From an uncultured Neomegalonema sp. (lineage in GTDB: Bacteria > Pseudomonadota > Alphaproteobacteria > Rhodobacterales > Rhodobacteraceae): a stretch of DNA of 6,003 nucleotides. Location of the stretch: NCBI GenBank assembly GCA_937958345.1, contig CALGNW010000179.1, positions 1 to 6,003 of the forward strand, given 5' to 3'. The notes beneath the pieces were generated by a model, which saw only the letters and a list, made by a program, of their open reading frames with translations, was not told the DNA's origin and ran no database searches. This document shows positions 1-6,003 of this stretch, in pieces (the stretch's first letter is position 1; each line of letters starts with the position of its first letter). A program made the position numbers and the translations under genes.

Positions 1-1
1 G

Positions 2-634
2 CGCGATCTGTCTGAAGCTGTAATTTTCGTCCCCGAGACTGTCGCACTTGATGATCTGGACGATGCTGTCGCCACTAACTTCGAAGCGAGCCTGAGGCGG
101 TTGGAGGCGGCTGGTGCAAAGATCGAACGTGGTCCAATGCCTCCGTTCGCGGGCGTTCAGCAACTGACCGCAGACCATGGCACGCTTTCTACCGTCGAGG
201 CCTATGCCCTGCATAAGGATCTTGTAGACGGACCTGAGGCGGAAAAGCTGGACCCGCGCGTTCTGACGCGCATTCTCGGCGGCAAAAACATGTCCGCCTA
301 TGCTTATCATTCCATTCTCACAACGCGTGAAAGACTAATCGGTGAATGCTGGGAGATTACAGGCGACCGGCTGTTGGCGATGCCGACTGTAGCGATAACC
401 GCGCCCGAGACCGGACCGCTGGAAAAGGATGTCGAATTGTTCGGAAAAACAAACTTGAAGGCACTGCGAAACACGAACCTCGGCAATATGCTGGATCTTT
501 GCGGCCTCGCCCTCCCGAACGGCGTCGATTGCGACGGAATGCCGACAAGCTTTCTGCTGTCGGCACCGGGTGGAGATGACGAGCGGTTGCTCGGCTTTGG
601 TTTATCAGCCGAAAGTCCTGTCCGTGGCTGGTAA
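2..634 (+). CDS. Amidase-signature family hydrolase, C-terminal part (5' end outside window)
   Basis: This reading frame is open from the left edge and ends at a TAA at 632-634, giving about 210 C-terminal residues. It resembles the end of amidase-signature (AS) enzymes, which hydrolyse carboxylic amides through a Ser-cisSer-Lys triad. That triad lies in the N-terminal half, outside the window, so activity cannot be confirmed here. Visible family features are the stretch VPETVALDDLDDAV near the left edge, followed by a helix leading to RLEAAGAKIE, and the late block with LRNTNLGNMLDLCGLALPNG and then GMPTSFLLSAPGGDDERLL. That block corresponds to the usual AS pattern of R-x-T, N, L-P-x-G, G-x-P and a final D-x-x-L-L helix. 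There is no good internal start; the TTG at 101 sits inside a conserved helix. The substrate is unknown: AS enzymes range from GatA to many small-molecule amidases. Its 3' end overlaps the M24 gene, suggesting one operon. Confidence 0.85.
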   Translation, partial: RDLSEAVIFVPETVALDDLDDAVATNFEASLRRLEAAGAKIERGPMPPFAGVQQLTADHGTLSTVEAYALHKDLVDGPEAEKLDPRVLTRILGGKNMSAYAYHSILTTRERLIGECWEITGDRLLAMPTVAITAPETGPLEKDVELFGKTNLKALRNTNLGNMLDLCGLALPNGVDCDGMPTSFLLSAPGGDDERLLGFGLSAESPVRGW

Positions 635-1775
635 AGCACCGACGCGCGGTTTCGCCGCCGCGGAATTCGAAGCGAGAACCGCGAAAGCTCAGCGGTTGAT
701 GCACGATGCGGGACTTGATGCCCTGCTCTTTTGCACCGAGCCTGAGGTCAGATATTTCAGCGGTTTTCTGACTCCCTTCTGGCAAAGCCCGACACGTCCC
801 TGGTTTTTAGTCGTGCCGCGCGAGGGTAAGCCCATAGCGGTTATTCCCGGTATCGGTACGGAGACAATGGCTGCGACCTGGATCGAGGACATTCGCACAT
901 GGGAGTCGCCCAATCCGTCGGATGAGGGGGTGACATTGCTGTGCGATACACTTCGCGGACTCAACGCCTCGGTGGTTGGCCTGCCGATGGGCGAGGAAAG
1001 CATGCTGAGAATGTCGCTCCGCGATTTGGACAGAATTCGGGAAAAGGCAAACATCACCTTCAGCGATTCCGGGTCACTTGTTCGCGCCTGCCGCTTTATC
1101 AAGTCTGCGGCGGAGATAGAGAAAATCTCACATATTTGCGCTCTAGCATCTGACGCGTTTGATCGGGTTCCGGCACTTATTTCAGCAGGAATGCCCTTAT
1201 CCGAAGCCTTTCGCGCGATGCGGATTGAACTGCTTCTGCAAGGGGCGGATGAAGTGCCCTATCTGGTTGGCGGCGCGGGGCAAGGCGGTTATGCCGATGT
1301 CATTTCACCGCCCAGCGAACGAAAGTTAGAGGGCGGTGACATCTTGATGTTCGACACCGGATCGACATTTGACGGCTACTTTTGCGATTTCGACCGCAAC
1401 TATGCCATCGGCGAATCAGACGACGCCTCGAAGCGGGCCTATCGAACGCTCTATGCCGCCACGGATGCGGCACTGGCGATTGCGAAGCCGGGCGCGACCT
1501 GCGCGGATCTTTACGCCGCGATGGTCACCGAAATCGGCAGCGATGGCGGTGGCATCGGACGCATGGGGCACGGGCTTGGAATGCAATTGACCGAGTTGCC
1601 CTCGCACATGCCAACCGACACGACAATTCTGCAACCCGGTATGGTTCTGACGCTGGAACCCAGCATGACGGTCGGACCGGACCGCATGATGGTGCATGAA
1701 GAAAACATCGCGATACATGAGGATGGCGCAGCTTTACTGAGCCGTCGCGCCCCCCCCGAATTGCCGGTAATTTAG
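624..1775 (+). CDS. M24 family metallopeptidase (creatinase / Xaa-Pro peptidase type)
   Basis: A complete pita-bread metallohydrolase of 383 residues from the preferred GTG at 624. An N-terminal creatinase-like domain (about residues 10-140, with EPEVRYFSGF and FWQSPTRPWFLVVP) precedes a catalytic M24 domain (about 155-375). All five expected metal ligands are present: D244 (FDTG), D255 (CDFDRN), H316 (GHG), E345 (LEP) and E360 (HEEN). It should therefore be an active dinuclear-metal enzyme cleaving a peptide, amide or ring C-N bond; the family includes aminopeptidase P, prolidase, creatinase and ectoine hydrolase. No signal peptide is seen, so it is probably cytoplasmic. The frame is open back to a GTG at 570 (401 residues) with an ATG at 576. 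I prefer 624 because similarity to the family begins around TRGFAAAEFEAR and the extra residues lie in sequence coding for the amidase C-terminus. A GAAAG about 8 bases upstream may be its ribosome site. With this start it overlaps the amidase by 11 bases, implying coupled translation. The true substrate cannot be read from sequence. Confidence 0.88.
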   Translation: MAGKAPTRGFAAAEFEARTAKAQRLMHDAGLDALLFCTEPEVRYFSGFLTPFWQSPTRPWFLVVPREGKPIAVIPGIGTETMAATWIEDIRTWESPNPSDEGVTLLCDTLRGLNASVVGLPMGEESMLRMSLRDLDRIREKANITFSDSGSLVRACRFIKSAAEIEKISHICALASDAFDRVPALISAGMPLSEAFRAMRIELLLQGADEVPYLVGGAGQGGYADVISPPSERKLEGGDILMFDTGSTFDGYFCDFDRNYAIGESDDASKRAYRTLYAATDAALAIAKPGATCADLYAAMVTEIGSDGGGIGRMGHGLGMQLTELPSHMPTDTTILQPGMVLTLEPSMTVGPDRMMVHEENIAIHEDGAALLSRRAPPELPVI

Positions 1776-1801
1776 TTAACTGTGTAAACTTTTTCAGCCG
1801 G

Positions 1802-1822
1802 CGCATGCAATCAGAGCGTGCG
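1802..1822 (+). terminator. Weak hairpin downstream of the M24 gene
   Basis: CGCATGC at 1802-1808 pairs with GCGTGCG at 1816-1822, a 7-bp stem with one G-T pair around a 7-base loop. It lies 27 bases after the M24 stop codon, where a terminator would be expected. However, no T-run follows directly; the nearest is TTTTA at about 1844-1848. It may be a weak or Rho-assisted terminator, or an mRNA 3'-end structure. Confidence 0.3.
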
Positions 1823-1987
1823 AGCATCGCATCGCAATCTGTTTTACAGCAATCAAGGTCTGTGATTTGATGCCGTTACTTTTGAGTGGTGAATTGCAAT
1901 TTTTCCGCTTTCTTTACAGTGGATAGAAATAAATCCGTTCCCGAGAATATTTCTACCTTGGACACAAGCTTTATTTCCGATTGACTT

Positions 1988-3556
1988 ATGGATGGGAGCG
2001 TTAACACTCTTAGTCCTGTGTGGCGCTTGCTGGGGGGTCGATGTCGCGCAGTCGGTTTTGATATGGAGCATCGAGTGGCAAGCGAGATACTGAGTTACGA
2101 GGACCTGCGCGGTTCCACCGGCAGGCGTGCGTTCTTTCGGCCCCAGCGATATGACGCCGCAGAAATCTTTCCCACCCCGCCGCCGCGCGTCACGTTGGGG
2201 GAAGTCGTCTGGCGTATAAATGACATCAGCCTGAGCGGGATCGCGATTACATCGAAAGACACTCAAGATAACGACATTTCCGTGGGGGAAAGCGTCCCTA
2301 TCACGATTAACCAGTCGGGCATTTCGTTGTTTGATGGCAGGGCAACGGTCATGCGGATCGAGCCGTCAGGCTTTGGGTCAAAACTCGCATTGCGTTTCGA
2401 CGATAGCTTTATCGACGTGCCGAGCCTGCGCAAAAAGGACGCACAGGCGCGTTTGCGAGGACAGTTCGCAACGCTGCAACCCACAAGAAATGACGCCGTT
2501 TCAAAAGAGTACCGCGTGCTTTGCTCGGACATTCTTTCGACTTTCCGCAGCTACAGAAACTTCCTTGAGCAGCGCAGCGACGAGTTCAATGCGGCTAAGG
2601 CGGATAACAGCGGCGCGTTCGAATTGTGCCTTGAACAGATGATGCCTCAGTGGCGCGAACTTTGGTTGCGGGGCAACGAGGCAACAGAGGCGGTCATGGA
2701 TGACAAGGTGCGTTTGGATGCACTGAAAAATCTGACCGAACTTGTCCTGACGCCCGAGTTCAATCACGGGCCGATATGGGAGCGCAGCTATTCCAAGCCG
2801 CTGGGCTATCCCGGTGATTTTCAGGTTATGAACTACGTCTACGACTGGAAACGCGAGGGCCGTGACACGTACGGCCAGATCATCCACCGGTTGGGCCTTG
2901 ATGTTGCGGAATGCATCGGCACGCGCATGGATGTTGTCATCGAGACAGTTTTGCGCATTGCGAGAATGAAACCTGCCGGAGAGACCGCGCGAATTCTCAG
3001 CCTCGGCAGCGGGCCTGCGCGTGAAGTCAAGCAGATCTACGAGCAGACTGCGCGCGGCACGACTAAGTTCGAATACACACTGGTCGATCAGGAAGAGCAG
3101 GCACTGCAATACGCTTATGAAGGCAACTACCCGTCCGCGATGGCCCATGGTGCGGGCGCGTCGGTGAACTGCCTGAATCTGTCTTTTACCGACATCCTGC
3201 GCGGCAACCTCGACGATAAGAATGCCTACAATCAGGATATGGTCTATTCTGTCGGACTGTTCGATTACCTGAAGGACCGCCGCGCGCGGGCGTTGGCAAA
3301 GTCATTGTTCGAGCTGGTAAAACCCGGCGGTTTGCTGGTGTTGGGGAACATGAACAAGTGCGCCCTGAGCAATTTGTGGCCGATGGAATGCCTGACGGAC
3401 TGGCGGCTCTATTATCGCGATGACACCGATATGCTGGGTTGGGCTGAAGGTTTGGATAAAGAATCCGCCTGGACTGAGATCGAACCCACGGGTCGCGTGA
3501 GATTGCTGTTTGTGAGGAAACCCGGCGGTGACGGGTCGAGCGTTCCCAAAAGTTAA
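1988..3556 (+). CDS. PilZ domain fused to PhcB-like SAM-dependent methyltransferase
   Basis: A 522-residue fusion. The N-terminal PilZ domain (about residues 44-140) carries both c-di-GMP-binding motifs: RxxxR at R47-R51 and DxSxxG at D79-G84 (DISLSG), at the normal distance apart. A mostly helical linker (about 150-260) leads to a class I methyltransferase. This has the block SKPLGYPGDFQVMN (269-282), the glycine-rich SAM loop LSLGSGPAR (337-345), an acidic residue after the next strand (D367), DMVYSVGLFDYLKD (417-430), LVKPGGLLVLGN (443-454), and a late WPMECLTDWRLYYRDD element. The block at 269-282 and the late element recall PhcB-type proteins, which in Ralstonia make 3-hydroxy fatty acid methyl esters used as quorum signals. 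A soluble c-di-GMP-gated methyltransferase is thus inferred; its acceptor is unknown. There is no signal peptide or membrane segment. The start is uncertain: neither the ATG at 1988 nor the one at 2063 (M26) has a clear ribosome site, and the first 25 residues show no domain. The gene is flanked by gaps of 212 and 128 bases, so it is probably its own unit. Confidence 0.87.
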   Translation: MDGSVNTLSPVWRLLGGRCRAVGFDMEHRVASEILSYEDLRGSTGRRAFFRPQRYDAAEIFPTPPPRVTLGEVVWRINDISLSGIAITSKDTQDNDISVGESVPITINQSGISLFDGRATVMRIEPSGFGSKLALRFDDSFIDVPSLRKKDAQARLRGQFATLQPTRNDAVSKEYRVLCSDILSTFRSYRNFLEQRSDEFNAAKADNSGAFELCLEQMMPQWRELWLRGNEATEAVMDDKVRLDALKNLTELVLTPEFNHGPIWERSYSKPLGYPGDFQVMNYVYDWKREGRDTYGQIIHRLGLDVAECIGTRMDVVIETVLRIARMKPAGETARILSLGSGPAREVKQIYEQTARGTTKFEYTLVDQEEQALQYAYEGNYPSAMAHGAGASVNCLNLSFTDILRGNLDDKNAYNQDMVYSVGLFDYLKDRRARALAKSLFELVKPGGLLVLGNMNKCALSNLWPMECLTDWRLYYRDDTDMLGWAEGLDKESAWTEIEPTGRVRLLFVRKPGGDGSSVPKS

Positions 3557-3567
3557 TACAGCGCCCC

Positions 3568-3595
3568 CTGTAGCCGGTGATTTGATCGGCTACAG
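3568..3595 (+). terminator. Perfect inverted repeat between the PilZ-methyltransferase gene and glyA
   Basis: CTGTAGCCG at 3568-3576 is exactly complementary to CGGCTACAG at 3587-3595, with the 10-base loop GTGATTTGAT. A T-A pair and a G-T pair could lengthen the stem to 11 bp. It starts 12 bases after the methyltransferase stop, so it fits a transcription terminator or a 3'-end stabiliser. The sequence after it (AGACGGTCTTT) is only mildly T-rich. Because it also lies 90 bases before glyA, it could instead be part of a glyA leader structure or a protein-binding operator. Confidence 0.5.
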
Positions 3596-3674
3596 AGACG
3601 GTCTTTACGGGAAAAACTAGAAAATCCTTGAATCTTGCGGCCAGAGCCCCTCTATCACTCCGATTGCACAATCT

Positions 3675-3679
3675 GGAGA
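3675..3679 (+). promoter_or_regulatory. Ribosome binding site of glyA
   Basis: GGAGA at 3675-3679 lies 5 bases before the ATG at 3685, normal Shine-Dalgarno spacing. This decides the glyA start in favour of 3685 over the in-frame TTG at 3628, which would add 19 residues with no similarity to the family. Confidence 0.8.
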
Positions 3680-3684
3680 ATGAA

Positions 3685-4971
3685 ATGGCCGACGGTTTCT
3701 TCCACGGATCGCTCGAATCCCGAGATCCTGCCCTGTTTAAGTCTATCGCCGACGAAATGATCCGCCAGCGCGATGAAATCGAACTGATCGCCTCTGAGAA
3801 CATCGTTTCGCGCGCGGTCATGGAAGCTCAGGGTTCTGTGATGACGAACAAGTACGCCGAGGGATATCCCGGGCGGCGTTACTATGGTGGTTGTCAGCAT
3901 GTGGACGTTGCCGAAACACTGGCTATCGAACGTATTTGCGAGCTTTTCAACTGCAAGTACGCAAACGTGCAGCCGCATTCGGGCGCGCAGGCCAATCAGG
4001 CGGTAATGCTGGCCACAATCAAACCCGGCGATACTGTATTGGGGATGGACCTTGCGTCCGGCGGACACCTGACCCACGGCGCGCGGCCAAACCTTTCGGG
4101 TAAATGGTTCAACGCAATCCAATACGGCGTGACCGAGGCGACCAATATGATCGACTACGATCAGGTCGAGGCGCTGGCGATCGAGCACAAGCCAGCCATG
4201 ATCATCGCGGGCGGTTCTGCCGTTCCCCGTCAAATCGACTTTAAGCGTTTCCGCGAGATTGCCGATAAAGTCGGTGCGATCTTGCACGTTGATATGGCGC
4301 ACTTTGCCGGATTGGTCGCCGGTGGCCATCACCCCAATCCGCTGGACTATTGTGATGTTGCCACGTCCACAACCCACAAGACGCTGCGCGGACCGCGCGG
4401 CGGAATTATTCTGACCAACGACGAAGCACTGGCCAAAAAATTCAACTCGGCGGTCTTTCCCGGTTTGCAGGGCGGACCGCTGATGCACGTGATTGCGGGC
4501 AAGGCTGTTGCGTTTGGCGAGGCTCTGACGCCCGAATTCAAAGAGTACACCGGCCAGGTTATCCGCAATGCGCAGGCGCTGGCAGACGAGCTTATCAAGG
4601 GCGGCCTTGACATCGTCACCGGAGGGACGGACACACATTTGATGCTGGTCGATCTGCGTCCGAAGGGGGTCAAAGGCAATGACACCGAGGCCGCACTAGG
4701 CCGCGCGCACATCACCTGCAACAAAAACGGCATCCCCTTCGATCCCGAGAAACCAATGGTCACTTCCGGTATTCGTTTGGGAACGCCCGCCGGAACGACC
4801 CGCGGGTTTGGTGAGGATGATTTCCGTGCCGTTGGCCGCATGATTGTCGAAATCGTCGATGGCTTGTCCGCAAACGGTGCGGACGGTAACGGCGCGGTGG
4901 AAGTTGCGGTAAAAGAAAAAGCGACAGCACTTTGCCGTCGCTTCCCGATTTACGAAACAATGCTTGCGTAA
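3685..4971 (+). CDS. glyA: Serine hydroxymethyltransferase
   Basis: GlyA is a cytoplasmic PLP enzyme that converts serine and tetrahydrofolate to glycine and 5,10-methylene-THF, the main source of one-carbon units for purine, thymidylate and methionine (hence SAM) synthesis. The protein is 428 residues, close to the usual bacterial length. Visible hallmarks are ELIASENIVS near residues 33-42, the NKYAEGYPGRRYYGG block (55-69), QPHSGAQAN (96-104), VDMAHFAGLVAGG with D203 and H206, the PLP lysine K232 in TTHKTLRGPRGG, and R364 in SGIRLGTPAGTTRGFG, which binds the substrate carboxylate. The ATG at 3685 has a good ribosome site. Small differences from many homologues are GGSAVPR where SAYPR is common, and LDYCDVATS before the active-site lysine; neither removes a catalytic residue. 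It may be the housekeeping copy or one of two paralogues, as some Rhodobacterales carry more than one. It is followed by a strong hairpin and faces yghU. Confidence 0.97.
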   Translation: MADGFFHGSLESRDPALFKSIADEMIRQRDEIELIASENIVSRAVMEAQGSVMTNKYAEGYPGRRYYGGCQHVDVAETLAIERICELFNCKYANVQPHSGAQANQAVMLATIKPGDTVLGMDLASGGHLTHGARPNLSGKWFNAIQYGVTEATNMIDYDQVEALAIEHKPAMIIAGGSAVPRQIDFKRFREIADKVGAILHVDMAHFAGLVAGGHHPNPLDYCDVATSTTHKTLRGPRGGIILTNDEALAKKFNSAVFPGLQGGPLMHVIAGKAVAFGEALTPEFKEYTGQVIRNAQALADELIKGGLDIVTGGTDTHLMLVDLRPKGVKGNDTEAALGRAHITCNKNGIPFDPEKPMVTSGIRLGTPAGTTRGFGEDDFRAVGRMIVEIVDGLSANGADGNGAVEVAVKEKATALCRRFPIYETMLA

Positions 4972-4986
4972 GTAAGCCGCGGGGAA

Positions 4987-5024
4987 CTGCCTCGCCCATG
5001 ATAGCGGGCGAGGCGGTCTTACTT
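4987..5024 (+). terminator. Rho-independent terminator of glyA, between convergent genes
   Basis: CTGCCTCGCCC at 4987-4997 pairs with GGGCGAGGCGG at 5006-5016: 11 bp, very GC-rich, one G-T pair, loop ATGATAGC. The T-rich tail TCTTACTT follows. It begins 15 bases after the glyA stop. Read on the other strand it lies just past the yghU stop, but its tail there is AGTTCCCC, so it should work mainly for glyA while possibly also slowing transcription from yghU. Confidence 0.8.
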
Positions 5025-5028
5025 GAGT

Positions 5029-5889
5029 TCAGCCCTGAACTTTGTCTTGTGTCTTGGTGTCGAAGTCGGCGGCGTCGTGGCGTTCGTGCAGTTGCTCGGA
5101 CGGCTCGCCGTGAATACGGTTGACCATGCGTCCGCGCTTTACCGCCTCGCGCCCCGCAATTTCTTCGGTCCATCGCCGGACGTTTTTGTACGATTCCACA
5201 TCCAGAAACTCACCGGCATTGTAGAGCTTTCCTTGAGTGAGGACCCCGTACCACGGCCAGACAGCGATATCGGCAATTGTGTAATCGTCGCCCGCCAGAT
5301 ACGCGCTTTCTGCCAAACGGCGATCAAGAACATCAAGCTGACGCTTTGTTTCCATCGCAAAGCGGTCGATGCAATACTCGATCTTCATTGGCGCATATGC
5401 GTAGAAGTGGCCAAACCCGCCGCCGAGATACGGCGCGCTGCCCATTTGCCAGAAAAGCCAGGACAATGTCTCTGCGCGTGCCGCACCATCACTTGGCAGA
5501 AATTCGCCGAACTTTTCGGCAAGGTACATCAAAATTGCGCCGGATTCGAAAATGCGCGTCGGCGTTGGTGAACTGTAATCCATCAGCGCGGGAATTTTCG
5601 AGTTCGGGTTTATGTCGACGAAATCACTTCCGAACTGGGCTCCGGTGCGGATGTCGATGACATAGGCATCATATTCCGCGCCCGAATGGCCCCGTGCCAG
5701 CAACTCCTCGAGCATGACCGTGACCTTCACACCGTTTGGCGTCGCGAGGGAATAGAGTTGGAGCGGGTGTTCTCCGCGCGGCAGCTTGGCATCGTGCGTC
5801 GGCCCGGCGACCGGGCGGTTTGTGCTTGCAAACTCGCCCCCGTTTTCGGATTCCCATTTCCACACTTTTGGAGGTGTATATTCACTCAT
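5029..5889 (-). CDS. yghU: Nu-class glutathione transferase, GSH-dependent disulfide-bond oxidoreductase
   Basis: A 286-residue protein that is collinear with E. coli YghU (about 288 residues as I recall it) over its whole length. YghU is a cytoplasmic dimer that binds glutathione, reduces disulfide bonds and shows some organic peroxide reduction. Visible features are the N-terminal extension with NRPVAGPTH, then a thioredoxin-fold domain (about 40-130) with the TPNG motif at residues 50-53 at the glutathione site, NSKIP at 96-100 with the cis-proline, and FESGAIL at 114-120 contacting glutathione. The helical C-terminal domain holds LGGGFGHFYAYAP (155-167) and the folding motif DDYTIADIAVWPW (201-213). 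The tail NEQLHERHDA-type end is conserved as SEQLHERHDAADF. The ATG at 5889 is preceded by AAGG (5900-5897 on this strand) at usable spacing. It is convergent with glyA and probably functionally independent of it. A TTGACG at 5953-5948 could be a -35 element, but no good -10 follows. Confidence 0.96.
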   Translation of the reverse strand: MSEYTPPKVWKWESENGGEFASTNRPVAGPTHDAKLPRGEHPLQLYSLATPNGVKVTVMLEELLARGHSGAEYDAYVIDIRTGAQFGSDFVDINPNSKIPALMDYSSPTPTRIFESGAILMYLAEKFGEFLPSDGAARAETLSWLFWQMGSAPYLGGGFGHFYAYAPMKIEYCIDRFAMETKRQLDVLDRRLAESAYLAGDDYTIADIAVWPWYGVLTQGKLYNAGEFLDVESYKNVRRWTEEIAGREAVKRGRMVNRIHGEPSEQLHERHDAADFDTKTQDKVQG

Positions 5890-5923
5890 ATCGACGCCTT
5901 GCTATGGAATTAAATTACCGCCG

Positions 5924-6003
5924 TTAAACTGGAGCGATACACGACAGCGTCAATCCTGAGTGAAAACCAGTATATTCGACAATTTCGCCGTCCGGCTGCG
6001 GTC
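5924..6003 (-). CDS. Possible C-terminal end of an unidentified upstream gene (partial)
   Basis: On the minus strand a frame is open from the right edge to a TAA at 5926-5924, giving 25 residues (PQPDGEIVEYTGFHSG then LTLSCIAPV). The composition looks like protein, with a polar turn and then a beta-like stretch. The stop lies 34 bases before the yghU start, a spacing compatible with an operon. It is far too short to identify, and the other two minus-strand frames are also open for part of this stretch, so it may be chance. The alternative is a plain intergenic region carrying the yghU promoter. Confidence 0.25.
   Translation of the reverse strand, partial: PQPDGEIVEYTGFHSGLTLSCIAPV

Noticed and set aside
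570..623. Longer M24 protein starting at GTG 570 or ATG 576
   Set aside because: These 18 residues lie in sequence that codes for the conserved amidase C-terminus in another frame, and M24 similarity begins only after residue 24 of the long form. It cannot be fully excluded.
101..634. Stand-alone short protein starting at TTG 101
   Set aside because: The same frame continues upstream to the window edge with amidase-like sequence, so this is an internal codon of a truncated-by-window gene.
1776..1987. Possible small RNA, riboswitch or tRNA in the gap before the PilZ-methyltransferase gene
   Set aside because: Apart from one 7-bp hairpin I see no tRNA-like cloverleaf or known riboswitch core, and no convincing -35/-10 pair.
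2501..3148. Long minus-strand open frame (215 codons) inside the PilZ-methyltransferase gene
   Set aside because: It is a shadow of the strongly supported plus-strand gene; its translation shows no recognisable domain.
3628..3684. In-frame N-terminal extension of glyA from a TTG at 3628
   Set aside because: The extra 19 residues do not resemble GlyA N-termini, and the ATG at 3685 has a proper GGAGA ribosome site at correct spacing.
4219..4236. GlyA with Val where Tyr is common in the SAYPR motif, as possible functional change
   Set aside because: All catalytic residues (D203, H206, K232, R364) are present, and I recall other aliphatic residues at this site in Rhodobacterales GlyA proteins, so it is likely ordinary lineage variation.
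3655..4638. Long minus-strand open frame (327 codons) antisense to glyA
   Set aside because: The plus strand encodes an unmistakable GlyA. Long antisense frames are common in GC-rich coding sequence, and this one shows no domain.

Overview
The window looks like a piece of an alphaproteobacterial chromosome, most likely from the Rhodobacterales. This rests on the style of the GlyA and M24 peptidase proteins, the moderately GC-rich coding sequence with AT-richer gaps, and a YghU-type glutathione transferase. The taxonomic call is an inference from remembered family sequences, not from a search. I see no insertion sequence, phage gene, CRISPR array, tRNA or rRNA.

Layout, left to right. (1) The 3' part of an amidase-signature (AS) family gene, plus strand, ending at 634. 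(2) A complete M24 (creatinase / Xaa-Pro peptidase type) gene, plus strand, whose preferred GTG start (624) lies inside the end of the amidase gene, so the two are probably translationally coupled. (3) A 212-base AT-rich gap with one modest hairpin. (4) A PilZ domain fused to a class I SAM-dependent methyltransferase of the PhcB-like type (the family that makes 3-hydroxy fatty acid methyl ester signals in Ralstonia), plus strand, 1988-3556. (5) A 128-base gap with a perfect 9-bp inverted repeat. (6) glyA, serine hydroxymethyltransferase, 3685-4971, with a clear ribosome binding site. (7) A strong GC-rich hairpin with a short T-rich tail between two convergent genes. (8) yghU, a Nu-class glutathione transferase / disulfide-bond oxidoreductase, on the minus strand, 5029-5889. 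(9) About 110 bases upstream of yghU, possibly carrying the last codons of another minus-strand gene.

How the genes may work together. The amidase and M24 hydrolase look like a small catabolic operon that cleaves amide or imide bonds of an unknown nitrogenous compound or peptide. GlyA makes glycine and 5,10-methylene-THF and so feeds the one-carbon pool that ultimately regenerates SAM. YghU is a stand-alone redox enzyme. The most notable gene is the PilZ-methyltransferase: its PilZ part keeps both c-di-GMP-binding motifs and its catalytic part keeps the SAM-binding loop. This suggests a methyltransferase controlled directly by c-di-GMP, possibly making a lipid-derived signal. That function is a hypothesis.
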